Source: Pontederia crassipes (taxonomy: Eukaryota; Streptophyta; Magnoliopsida; Commelinales; Pontederiaceae). Taken from it: 64,000 nt of DNA. The notes below the pieces were generated by a model. That model was given only the letters and a program-made list of their open reading frames with translations. It searched no databases and was not told the origin of the DNA. The stretch lies in NCBI GenBank assembly GCA_030549335.1, contig CM060188.1, positions 64,610,696 through 64,674,695 of the forward strand, written 5' to 3'. Made by a program: the position numbers and the translations under genes. Numbering within the stretch: position 1 is the first letter of the stretch; each line of letters begins with the position of its first letter. Shown here in pieces: positions 51,921 through 64,000 of the stretch.

Positions 51921-54006
51921 TTAGGCGGCAGCAGCAGCAGCCTCTTCCAACAACTGTTTAACCTTGGTGATATAGTCACTCATGGCTTCCTCCGATGATT
52001 TTCCTGTTATTAAAGTAACCAAAATTTAAAAAGAAATGTTAACGCAGCTTTATGTGATCAACGGGAATATCAAATTGACCAGGAAATAGACTTCAAACCT
52101 TCAACAGCCTTCCAAGCATCCCACTTGGCCCTGTCCCTCAGGTTAAAAATGCCAGGCCGACCTTCAATGAAATATTTGCATGTCAAACTCATTTGATTGG
52201 TAAGTTAATCATGAATTCCCCGTGCATGTAATTGCAAAAGTGGTGAAATTCAAACAGCAGCAAGAAGATAGTACAGCGTGAGTGGAAATGAGTTTTATGA
52301 AGACAACCTAGTAGTGACGTGCTTTACTAAGCACCCTAGTAAAAAACTGGGAAGCAAGCAATGAATAAACTGAGTCAACAAGGATAATTATGTATGGTTG
52401 GTTGATTCAAATTCGAAAAGTTTATCGTAATACAGTTCAAGGCCAGTATAAATGCAGAGAGCGCAGAACAAGGGTGCTACATGAGAAATTGAGAAACCAG
52501 TGATAACAGATAACCAATCAACATGGGAAATCACAGTTATACAAAACACATACTAGTGTTAACTGGACCAACTGTTGCTTGCTTGTAAAGCCCATAGAGA
52601 ATCAGCTTGTTCTCGTTTGTAGTTGTTTCAGGCAAAGTTTTAGCTTTCTCCGCGTATTCTTCAAACTCTTCCTGGAGAAAATTGATCCAAACAATTAATT
52701 CCGAAAAAAATATCAAGTAGACACTATTCCTGATATTTAGTGCAATCAAACAGAAAAAATATCTTACAATCAGGGGACTTTGACCCTAGATGAGATTCAC
52801 AGTAGCAATTCACAATTTTCTAATCTTCAAACTATTAAATTACAGGGATACCAATTCATGAAGAAGATTTTATGATATATTTTTTACTTTATTTTTGTGT
52901 GAACGATATAGTTAGCACCATAGAGCTATGTTTAGTGGCATCCTCTTGAAAGGATGGATACTTTATCCTTTTAATGGCAAAATTAAGAATTCGTCATAAT
53001 TGGTATTGATTTAATAGAGTACTATTAAAAACTAACGTTAGATTTCCCAGTATGAATGTTTTGTCTCGCATGAATGTAGTTGATCTGCTAAATTTATCAA
53101 AGACAAATAAGACGCAAGAAAAAAATGTATGCAGAATAGATGTGGTCAATCTTAATTGTTATTCACGATTATTTTCCTTTTTTTCCCACATGAAACTGAA
53201 CATTTTAGACTCCCATCTGTAATGTGGGGTTCTATTACTTATGTGGATAGAGAAAACATGAAATTGGTGGTCTAAAGAATCAAGGATATGACCTAAAGTT
53301 ATATTCTTCACGATAAGAAAAGGTTTCACTTTAGTATAAAAATCCAGCGTCAATCAGATCATGGTCATTAAACAAGCTGAACATTGAATACATCGTTACT
53401 GTTGGAAATGAAGAACCCGTAGGGGATGAAATAAAGAAGTTAATGATGAATTAATCTATCCAAAAAAGAATTGTCCTTCGTAAATACGAATATAAATCTC
53501 CATCATTCACTTACAATCGTCCCATTTTGTATAAAAAGTTACTTTATTTATCAATAATCCAAAAAAACACTAATTCATTGCTTGATCCATCAGTTCACTT
53601 GGTCAATAAAGTCACGAACGGCAACCCACACCGCCCATTATCCCTTCTGATACAGAAAAAAAAGAAAAAAAATGGCAAAACAACTTCTAAAGGACGGATC
53701 TTTAAGATCACATCGAGAGCTGGAGCGATCAAACACTTCAGATCCAGAAACTGAACACGCGAGAACGAAGGTTCTCTGGCATGTGCGATGAAATTTTGAA
53801 GATCCGCGCTTTGCTCCGACAAAAACACCAACAGCGTCATCACTACTAAATCCACTGATCTAATCTACCGAAAATTATATAAAAAAAAAAATCCGAGCAG
53901 AAAGAATAATCGATGGAGGACCTAAAATTACGGATCGCCAGGACCCAAGCGCACCGATGATTAGATTAAAATTCTAAAGAATAACAAAGTATACCTTCAA
54001 ACCCAT
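51921..54006 (-). CDS. Acyl-CoA-binding protein, small cytosolic (ACBP6-like)
   Basis: Four exons: 54006-53995 (only MGLK), 52671-52554, 52161-52099, 52003-51921 (TAA). They code for 91 residues, the length of small plant ACBPs. It has the four-helix ACB fold: EEFEEYAEKAKTLP (helix 1), then the ligand motif LYGLYKQATVG (Tyr and Lys binding acyl-CoA), RPGIFNLRDRAKWDAWKAVEG (Lys and Trp pocket residues), SSEEAMSDYITKVKQLLEE (last helix), and an alanine-rich tail. No signal peptide or transmembrane part, so it is cytosolic. It binds long-chain acyl-CoA and takes part in lipid transport. All introns are GT-AG; the first exon carries only four codons. Confidence 0.95.
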
Positions 54007-54082
54007 TTCTTTCGCCCTTTTTGTTCTACTGCGTTGCGTTGCTTTGGTTTCTCCGATAACGATGCGAAGCGAGATCTCAGCA

Positions 54083-54091
54083 TTATATATA
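54083..54091 (-). promoter_or_regulatory. TATA box of the acyl-CoA-binding protein gene
   Basis: The minus strand reads TTCTATATATAATGC about 80 bases upstream of the ATG at 54006. Confidence 0.65.
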
Positions 54092-55691
54092 GAATGGCCG
54101 AGCTTTATCCATTGACCTTGAACTTGTATAAAACTACGATATAGCCCTCGCGTTAGGCTTTTTTGCGTGATGGCTGGGAATATGAACAGATGGACTCGTA
54201 TATATTTTGTGCGGATCAATATCGCCCGTTCATTTCATAAAAATGATGATTTTGTACGGTTGGATTTATTTCATGGGAAAATGGTGATTCGGATAAGATG
54301 CCCGCACAAAGAGGCTCACAGCGAATATGCCCAAAAGATCTTTTCTACTGCTGTCTATTAAAATATAGAATCACAACAAAATGAACAAAAAACGGACATA
54401 ATAAAATGGACTATCTAATTTACCTTATTACATTATTTAATTCATAATGAGGATATCGTTCTTAAAGATTAAATATTAATAATATAAGAGTCAAGGGATT
54501 ATTTTATTCGTCTCATTGGACCATCCTATATTTTATTAGATTAAGAAATTCATCATATATTTATCAAATTTATGTTTTTATTCTATAAATTGACATTAAT
54601 CACATATTTTAATATTGCTATTAATAACTTATATAAAATTTCTGCAGATATATAATGGCGTAAAAATTGTATTCTTTGAAAAACTTTATATATATTAGAA
54701 GTATCAAAATATAACAGAAAATCCATATGTTTTATGTAATTTTAAATATAGATCTTCATGAAATTTATCATTGGTAAGAGTTTCATTTTTTTAGATTTTT
54801 TATCTTTAAACTTTTTTCGTACACCCTTAATTCTCTTAAAATAATATGAAAACATCAAATTAATGAATTAGGCAAAGTGTTGCTTGATTTTAGATTATGA
54901 AATAAACCATATATATTATTAAATTTACAAACAAAAAGTTAGAAATAAGACATCTTCGTTTTCTTATTAAAAATAATGGCATTGTCGATTAAATAATTCA
55001 ATTACTAGAAAACATTTGAACTATTTTTCTATAACTAAATAAGGAATAAATGCATATAGAACTACACAAGTTAACAAACTTATACATATATGACGGCCAA
55101 CCAAAACGAGAAGAAAAATGTTAAATCCTCATAAAAATTTAGCCTAAAAATCTTCTTAATACTCATATTTTAAATTTGTCCAAAAAAAATTAATAAAATT
55201 ACATTTAATGTCATTGTGAGAGATTCCTGATTAGGAAGATATAACGTCTCCCAAAAGAGAATTATCCAAGCAAATCCAGTTATTAATATTGCCGCAAAAA
55301 CATGCAAGGTGTAATTTCCGAGAAAATATATGGCCGATAGAAAGGCACCCCATTTCTGACATAAAAAAATCACATATGAAGGTCACAATAACAACAATAA
55401 AAGGATAAATAACAAAAAATAAGCACTAATATCAGTCACCACTAACGAAAAATAAGAATACTGAGTATAATAATTTTAACAATTGATTTTTAAAGCCAAA
55501 ATGCAACCTTTCAAGTAATTGTTTGCAGATGACCACTAAGAAGCAACAAGAATAACTGTTCTCGCATGACCTATTAGGGGAGTCCAAGCAAAGGATTGAT
55601 CTTGCAAGATCAAAATTCCTGAAAAGAAAACTACAAATCCAACAAAAACTCGTCTGGGAATTGCACCACATAAGCAATGACAGTAAGCTAA
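54092..55691. other. Intergenic region between the acyl-CoA-binding protein and RPL13 genes
   Basis: AT-rich. The right end (about 55430-55691) likely includes the RPL13 3' UTR. Short open frames here (54167-54361, 55170-55373, 55432-55677) have no recognised domain. Confidence 0.4.
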
Positions 55692-57411
<1,720 letters not shown>

Positions 57412-57418
57412 TTACCAC

Positions 57419-57964
57419 CTATAGAACATAACGGTGCATTAATTAGACTTCTCATCTCCAATGCAAGGCCAACGAATCAAAACAACTATATTTAAAAGTT
57501 CATATATCGATCATGATTCTGTGGACTCGTACATGTAGTATTCTGCATAATCTAGTAATGGCATACAATACACGGTACAGTATAATCTAACTAGAGGCCC
57601 ATGATAAATATCGCTCCAATTCACTCCAAGCACTCCCGCCAAGCAAATACTGGGCTTATCATACAACAAGCAAATAGTGTAGTTCACTGGTATTAAAAAA
57701 AACGCCTTTCCCTCGACATAAAAAAAAATTGTTCACTGCGCTTCCTTTTCCGCATTCCGTTAAGAACATAATATGCTTAATGCAAAAAAATATGCGAGAG
57801 ATGATATTGCTAAAAGAATCAAACAAAGCGCAACAAGAAAGAAAAAAAAAAACAACAGCGCTTCTCCTGAAAAGCAAAGGCAGCATCTTAGAAAACAATT
57901 GAGCATCAGATCTCAAACTTTGAACAGGTACAGATCCAATCAGGAAGATAATAACAATTCTTAC
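57419..57964 (-). other. RPL13 leader intron (5' UTR)
   Basis: On the minus strand the donor is ATTCCG|GTAAGAATT (57964) and the acceptor CTATAG|GTGGTAAACC (57419), ten bases before the ATG at 57408. Leader introns are common in plant ribosomal protein genes and often raise expression. Confidence 0.75.
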
Positions 57965-58094
57965 CGGAATCTTCGTCCTCCCCCTTCGGCGTCCGGGAAA
58001 GCACCAAAGCGGCGAGGGTTTGTGAGGGCTCGCGAACCGGAAGGGGGAGGAGATAACCTAATCGGAAGTTTTATATGGCTAGTTTTGGGCTGGG
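57965..58094 (-). promoter_or_regulatory. RPL13 core promoter and first exon
   Basis: On the minus strand a TATA-like CCATATAAAA lies at 58069-58078. Tandem TGGGC words (GGGCTGGGCTTG, 58087-58098 on the plus strand) resemble site II motifs, and an AAACCCT core (about 58013-58019) resembles the telo-box, both typical of ribosomal protein genes. The noncoding exon is GC-rich. Confidence 0.55.
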
Positions 58095-58099
58095 CTTGA

Positions 58100-58639
58100 A
58101 GTCGATGTCCAGTCCACGTGCGCTGGCTTCACTTTTTTTTTTAAGTTGCCACCCAAACTAGTTCTTTCTATAACATAAACAATATTATCTTAAATGAAAA
58201 ATATGTTAAATCGTTTATCATCTCAACCATCCCAAAATCTCGTATGGACTCTACTTTTTATTAAACTTAATTATATTTATTAAGCTTTTTGCGATAATTG
58301 TAGATTTATTTTATAGTGAAAATAATCAAAATTTACACGTGTAGACAGGCCATTGGAGCAATTTTTATGTGTGTAGCATTTATGTCCATGGGACATTTCA
58401 CTTACGTGTCAATCAAAATTAGATATTATCGTCGTTTCATAGCGATACAAGTCAATATGACAAAATTATTATTCGTAATTTAATCTTATAATCCAAATAT
58501 TGAAAATCATATTATTTTTAAATTCTTAGATTCGTATTAGCTTATATATCGTTGAAAAGCGGAGTAATTTTTGTCACTAGTCTCGGACTTTAATTCGATC
58601 TCATTTTAAAATCTCAATTAGGGTTGTAAGAAAATACCT
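58100..58639. other. AT-rich intergenic DNA
   Basis: No gene. Short runs of AT-rich text upstream of the RPL13 promoter. Confidence 0.4.
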
Positions 58640-59245
58640 ACTAAAAAAACTTAATCAAACCAAAAAAATCGATATGAAAAATCACAACCTCCGAATCCGA
58701 TTAAAAATTATGTTAGTTTTTTAGAATAATTAAAATCACTCATTTAAACTAGAACTCCTAACAAAAACATCGGGACAATCCGAACCAAATATATATTTTA
58801 TAAATATTATAATTAAACTATTATCTTCACTTTCAAATAATATTTCAAAACTTTACATTTTTTACCCATATTTATTAGATCAAGTATATTGTTGACTTAT
58901 TATGTTATAGTTAAACTTGAAAATCATCAAGTTATTAATTTATTTTAATAAAATTTTAATAAAATTGCTTATAATATTTTAAATTAGAATGTGATAATAT
59001 GTTAATTTAGTTTTTTTTATAAACTGAGTTAAATATTAATTTTTTAAAACATAGTTTACAATATATTTAATGTCTATTAATTTTTTAAAAAACTTTATTT
59101 TAAATAGGTCTCCGACCCGAAAAAATCGAAACTGCCTAAGTCAATTTTTTCTTCGAAAAAAAATTTAGGTCCTAAAAAATCACTCGAAATTTAAAGATTG
59201 ATTTTTTCGACATAAAAATCACCCGACCCGAACCACTTTCACCTA
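58640..59245. repeat. Dispersed AT-rich repeat, copy 2
   Basis: Shares ordered blocks with 34970-35420 (TTTAGAATAATTAAAATCACTCATTTAAACTAG with TTTAAAATAAATAAAATCGTCCACTTAAAATAG, then CCAAATA, then TTATTATG). It ends ACCCGAACCACTTTCACCTA. Confidence 0.6.
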
Positions 59246-59399
59246 TAATCTCAACTTTGATTTGTAACAATTTATTCTTTTAAAATTGTAATAAGATAGT
59301 CTGCCTAATCCGCAATAATAAATTTTAAGTCAATTTGCTAAACTAAACTGTTAATGATTCCACGTGACATCCATATTGAACTTAAAGAATAAACATAAT

Positions 59400-59495
59400 A
59401 TATTGATTAAAATAATATAAAAATTTTATTTAAAATAATATAAAAATTTTATTTAAAATAATATAAAAATTTATTTAAAATAATATATAAAAATT
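59400..59495. repeat. Tandem repeat, 24-25-bp unit
   Basis: AATATAAAAATTTTATTTAA is repeated in tandem three to four times with small changes. Confidence 0.9.
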
Positions 59496-59609
59496 AAAAA
59501 GAGAGAGGATGATTCTATCAGCCTCGTCCTCTCTCCTATTTTAAAATTTTAAATTATATTTTAAATAAATAATTATACATTATTTAATAAATTAGGAATG
59601 TAAGGAAAA

Positions 59610-60115
59610 TTAGATAGACCGATAAATTTACTCGATTTAAAAAATCATACAGAAAAAATAAAATATTAAAAGACGAAATACAATTTATAATGATTTTTTA
59701 ATAAAGTAAAATTGATCCGTTCAAATTAGAACCTCATCCGAAAAAATTATAGGAGTAATCATTTTCTACTTATTAATTATATTTATATAATTAATCAATT
59801 TTTTATTGTTGGTATATAATATTTTATATAATTAAATATATTTCTATCACTTTATAAAACTCTAATTTAATAATTCTAGTACTATATCCTATATTTAGTT
59901 ATAAAATTAAATATATTTATACTTTACCAAAAAAATATATTTATAATAATTTTAATTTATTTGTATTTTCTAAAAAAAATTTCTAAAATAGGGGACCAAA
60001 AAAATCATCTAAAAAAATTGACCCACTAGAAAGTGTTTTTTTCTAAATGATTTTATGATGATTTCGGGTGATTTTTTAGATTAAAAAATTGATCCATCCG
60101 AATCACTTTCACCCA
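59610..60115. repeat. Dispersed AT-rich repeat, copy 3
   Basis: Shares TCAAATTAGAACCTC and the end GATCCATCCGAATCACTTTCACCC with copies 1 and 2, but is more diverged. Confidence 0.5.
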
Positions 60116-61524
60116 TAAATAAATGTATTATATTTTATTGAAGTCCCTGCCATATTAGATTTTTAGTGATGCTATTGCATGTTAACAGACTATTATGTCA
60201 CAATTTTTTAAGTTAAGAGATTAGTATATTACAAAATAAATTTGGAGGACTAAAATCAAATCGAGTCAAAGTTGGGGATTGATAGTGAAAATTACTTTTA
60301 AAAAGTGTGAGTATGCTCTTAAATCTCGATGACTTTGATCGAATTCTCGCAAGTCATATGTGACACGTAGTGTACTTATCGAATTAATTGGACTCGATGT
60401 GGGACAGTCTCCAACTTATAAATAGTGTAACATCCCCAAATTTTGAGCCAAGGATATTTGAACCTTTTGGACGAAAACATTAATGTAACTCTATATAAAG
60501 GTCTAACAACTCTATTAGTCTCCTCATAACACTTAACCATCAACTCTTCCTCCTCTCTCTTTTCTCTCCTCAAAGAAAACTCTAAGGTTGAAAGATTTAG
60601 AGTCATATTTTTGTTACTTTTTAAGATCCACATGAAGGGGGGAGATTAAGGGTTCAGGCGAAGGGACAAGAAGACCTAGAGACTTTTAGATGATATGAAG
60701 AAGAAGGACAAGATGATTAGGAAAAAGGGGGATTTTTATATCTAAAATTCAAAGGTATGTAAAGGAAATCTAAACCCCTCTCTCCTGTTTTTGTTTAGGT
60801 TGAGAGTTTTAAGAACATATTAAAGAGGATCTAAACCCCTCTCTCCTTGTTTTTATTTAGGTTGAGAGTTTTAAGAACACATTGTTCGTGATAGAGATTT
60901 TGATTGAGGATTGCATAAATAAACATTGCATAAATGAGTGTTTCATGATTTATGTTGCATAATCTATTAAATTCACGATTGTTTTGTAATAATTATTTGG
61001 ATATGTTTTACTTATCTAAAATTTACAAATAATATATGGATAGAAAACTCTCACCACATAAATTTGTATCATATGATTTTAAGATGTATAAAAATAGTTA
61101 TGATCCAAACGTCGAACTACTATCATGTTATCTCGAGTAACAGCAAGATGAAATTGTAAAAATTATCATAAATTAGAAATACTAAATTATAATTTGAAAT
61201 TTATGCACAAGTTAAAGGTTCGTGTTATCTTTTTGTAAAATTAGATTCATTTGAAAAGAATAAGTATAAATTAAGTTGTTAATATTTTAGTGTTTGTTGC
61301 CAGAATAGTATGTAGAGAATACATTTTGGTAGTTGTATGAATTTTTTAAAAAAACCCTAAATCTCGATGATGAAGGGAAATTGACTGATTTAATATATGT
61401 TCTATGAGTCTTATATGCTTAGAGATCATGCATACAATCTTTAGTAATGTTTTAGATTATTTTTACTAAAATTTTGATCTCAAAAATCGAAATTTTCGAA
61501 TTAAAAATTGAGATTTCAGGATGT

Positions 61525-61805
61525 CGGCACAGCCGTGCCAACCCTAGGAACGATCGTGATGGAGCGGACGAGGTCGATCGATTTATCTAGCTCTCAGTCA
61601 TGTCCATGACACTTTCATCATGATCGTGACAAGGCCAAGCACGATCACGATCATGAGCGAGAGCGATGCTGAAATTTGGCTAAGGCTGGGAATAACTAAG
61701 GCTGGCATGGGCAGTGACAACACTCAGCATGACTATGACAACACTAGGCATGGTCATGACAATGCTGGGCACGACCATGACATTTCTAGACATGGTTGTG
61801 ACGTT
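61525..61805. repeat. Array of CATGACCATGAC / ACGATCGTGA-type palindromes
   Basis: Within 280 bp, AACGATCGTGATGG, CACGATCACGATC, CATGACTATGACAAC, CATGGTCATGACAA, CACGACCATGACA and CATGGTTGTGACG recur, spaced by about 20-24 bp. Confidence 0.75.
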
Positions 61806-62019
61806 GGAAAATGTTTTTTATAACATTTTAAACTTATTTTCTTATGTATATAGGTTATGTATTGCTGTGTATTAATTGTATATGATATGTATATACACGT
61901 AATGCATGCTCAGCCTTAATTAGGATAAAATATAAAGAATGATTAATGTATTGCAAAGTATAATGCACCTAAAGTTGAAGAATGTCTTGTCACTCATCAA
62001 TGTCGAGAAATAAAATTCT

Positions 62020-62620
62020 GCACCTATGTATGTACTTCAAGGGGACATAAGTCTGCGAAGTAAAGTCTTACATTTGTGTATGTTCTTCTTAGGGAACAAA
62101 GTTTCTCATCAGAAAGTGTGCGTATTCTTTGGAATAAAGTCCATCACTATTATAGTATGTATTCTTCGAAATAAAATCTCTCACTATTATAGTGTGTGTA
62201 TTCTTTGAAATAAAATCCTTCACTATTATGATGTGGGTGTTCCCAAGGACGTGACCTAATTAGCCAATGTGATGATGTGATATGATTCTCCAATTATGTT
62301 AAGATTAAAGATATTATAAGATAAAGTAAGAATGAAAGTGAAATTAATTTCAAAGTATTTTATAACAAAAAAAGAAGGTTAAGATGATGATTAAGTAAAG
62401 ATGGAAAATAGAGTCATATACTTATGTATGTAATTCAAGAAGATCTAAGCTTAAGAAGTAAAGTCTTGCATCTATGTATGTACATTCCAAGGAACAATGT
62501 CCCTCAGCATAAAGTGTGTGTATTCCTAAAGATGATTAGGAATAATGTTTCTCACTATTATAATGTATGCATTCCTAAGTATGAGATGATATGTAATGAA
62601 AGTCAAGATGTTATTATGTA
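62020..62620. repeat. Tandem short repeats inside the LTR
   Basis: About three units of 44-46 bp (GTGTGTATTCTTTGAAAT, TCACTATTATAGTGTG) at 62101-62235. A second version of the whole block follows at 62405-62575 (starts with ATGTATGTAATTCAAG). Confidence 0.8.
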
Positions 62621-63400
62621 ATAAAAATGAAGGATGAAGATGACATAATAAAGAAATAAAAGAAGAATGAAAGAATATCCAAAAGATTATAAAGCAATCA
62701 TGAGGAGATGTAAAGTATGAAAGACGTTAAGATGTAATGAGTAATGAGTTATGAAGAAACTCTTAGGATGTACATGACTATGAAAGTGAAATAAAATGAT
62801 AAGTTATGACATAAATGTTTATGAATGATATGAATATATGTTTTTATTATATGATAGTTTGAGATGATGGATGTGAAGTAAATAGGTATGACATGATGTT
62901 TATACTTAATGAATGTTATATGAAGGAGTGTAAGTATGATGTAATGTCATGTAAGATTTATGATATAATTCATAGCATGCATGTTCATGTGTTATTGTTA
63001 TTATGATGATGATGTATCATGTAATATCATGTGATAGGATAGGATGATATGTTTGACCTTTACATACTCTAACTGGGAAATCTTGCACTTTGAATTCGTG
63101 CAAATAGCAAAGATTAAGTGGTGGATGATAGCTCAAGCTCATAACGAAATATTGCACATGCTTGAGGTTAAATAAGTCCTAAGGTTCCAGATAAACAATG
63201 AGGTTAATGATGTAATGAAGAGTTTAGGCATTTAATGTCTTATGGAATATTAGTTTATTTGATTAATAGAATATTTTTATTTATTATAATTTTTTTAATT
63301 GTCAAGCCGTTCGTTATCAAATAATGTATGGCGAACGAACATACGATACAAAATTTTCCTAAATGCCCAAAACCTTTAGGGTGAATTTTGGATCATTACA

Positions 63401-63954
63401 GATGATATCAGAGCATGGTTAGGACTTAAGTCTAAGTAATATGATGTTAAGAGGTCTAAGTCCATGTGCAACCATCATGAACAATCATCAAAAGTCAAAA
63501 GGTATGCAATATTTAAAGTCATTGTATGTAGGTTTTGAAGTAACCAGTTAACGTTAAATTTTTGAAAAGGATGGAAGCAAAAAATCTTCCAATGCTAATA
63601 CTAATGTTGACATTCAAGTTGATAGTATTATCAAGTTGATGATGAGCAGTATGTAAAACGAGGATATGGATCGGAGATGTTAGAAAAAAAAAGTGAAGTA
63701 TAATGATGCATAAGACCTAAGTGATGTTGATGATATCATAGGATGTCCTCAAACAGAAAATGAAAGTTGTTTAAAGTTCAAAAACATGAATGATAATGAC
63801 TAAGGTAAGCTTTAGGTAATGTCCATTATGCCAATGTTATATATAATAAATACCTATTGCTTTGATTATGATTGAAGTAAAAGATAATGAAGGAAAATTT
63901 TTAGGGTGCATAAGATTGAAATTCGAGGACGAATTTCTTTTGAGGAGGGAAGGA
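63401..63954 (+). other. Internal region of the 60426 element, non-coding
   Basis: Contains the primer-like site and the polypurine tract but no gag or pol motifs. Too short for a polyprotein, so the element must be mobilised in trans if at all. Confidence 0.75.
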
Positions 63955-64000
63955 TGTAACATCCCCAAATTTTGGGCTGAGGACATTTGGACCAAAACCC

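Larger units (their letters stand above)
60426..63400 (+). repeat. 5' LTR, 2975 bp
   Basis: TGTAACATCCCC... ATTACA ends. The same start recurs at 63955. It is related to the LTR fragment at 38900-40570. Confidence 0.85.
60426..64000 (+). mobile_element. LTR retrotransposon with 3-kb LTR and 0.55-kb internal region
   Basis: 5' LTR 60426-63400; the primer-like site follows at 63403 (GATATCAGAGCATGGT); internal region 63401-63954; purine-rich tract TGAGGAGGGAAGGA (63941-63954); and the next LTR begins at 63955 (TGTAACATCCCCAAATTTT) and runs off the window. No gag or pol is recognisable inside. It is a non-autonomous, internally deleted element of gypsy type (inferred). Confidence 0.85.

Noticed and set aside
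55170-55373. 67-codon hydrophobic minus frame
   Set aside because: It lies in AT-rich DNA downstream of RPL13, with no family match or start context.

Overview
This is a window of a nuclear plant genome. Supporting evidence is spliced genes with GT-AG introns, a canonical plant microRNA gene (MIR393), plant-type ribosomal protein and acyl-CoA-binding protein genes, an Au-like SINE, L1-type LINEs, large Ty3/gypsy LTRs and a Helitron. The AT-rich background combined with a GC-rich single-exon gene and GC-rich LINEs fits a non-grass monocot, but the species is not proven by the sequence.

Six real genes are visible. (1) 627-18312, plus: the last 11 exons of a DUF3754 (TMEM143-like) membrane protein gene; its 5' end lies outside the window. 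(2) 19090-19743, minus: an intronless gene for a small basic nuclear-type protein, with two E2F-type sites and a TATA box upstream. (3) 36032-38482, minus: 40S ribosomal protein uS3 (RPS3), six exons, first intron of GC-AG type. (4) 49536-49646, plus: MIR393, whose product is known to silence TIR1/AFB auxin receptors. (5) 51921-54006, minus: small cytosolic acyl-CoA-binding protein, four exons. (6) 55692-57408, minus: 60S ribosomal protein eL13, five coding exons plus a leader intron. These are independent plant genes and do not form a pathway.

Most of the rest is transposable-element sequence. The DUF3754 introns carry three LINE remnants, two solo LTRs, a gypsy fragment and two SINE insertions; one set is nested four deep (SINE in LTR in LINE in intron). 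From 20 to 34 kb there is a GC-rich patch, a TIR element and a decayed minus-strand Ty3/gypsy element, whose right LTR is split by a 4.2-kb Helitron inserted exactly between A and T. From 38.9 to 46.8 kb is a second nested LTR-retrotransposon block. From 60426 to the window edge is an LTR element with a 3-kb LTR but only about 0.55 kb of internal sequence.

No clearly novel enzymatic system is present. The items most worth following are the MIR393 locus, the GC-AG intron of RPS3, the E2F-type promoter of the unknown nuclear protein, the pseudo-exon in the DUF3754 gene, the palindrome-rich LTR arrays, and the nested insertions whose exact joints give relative dates.
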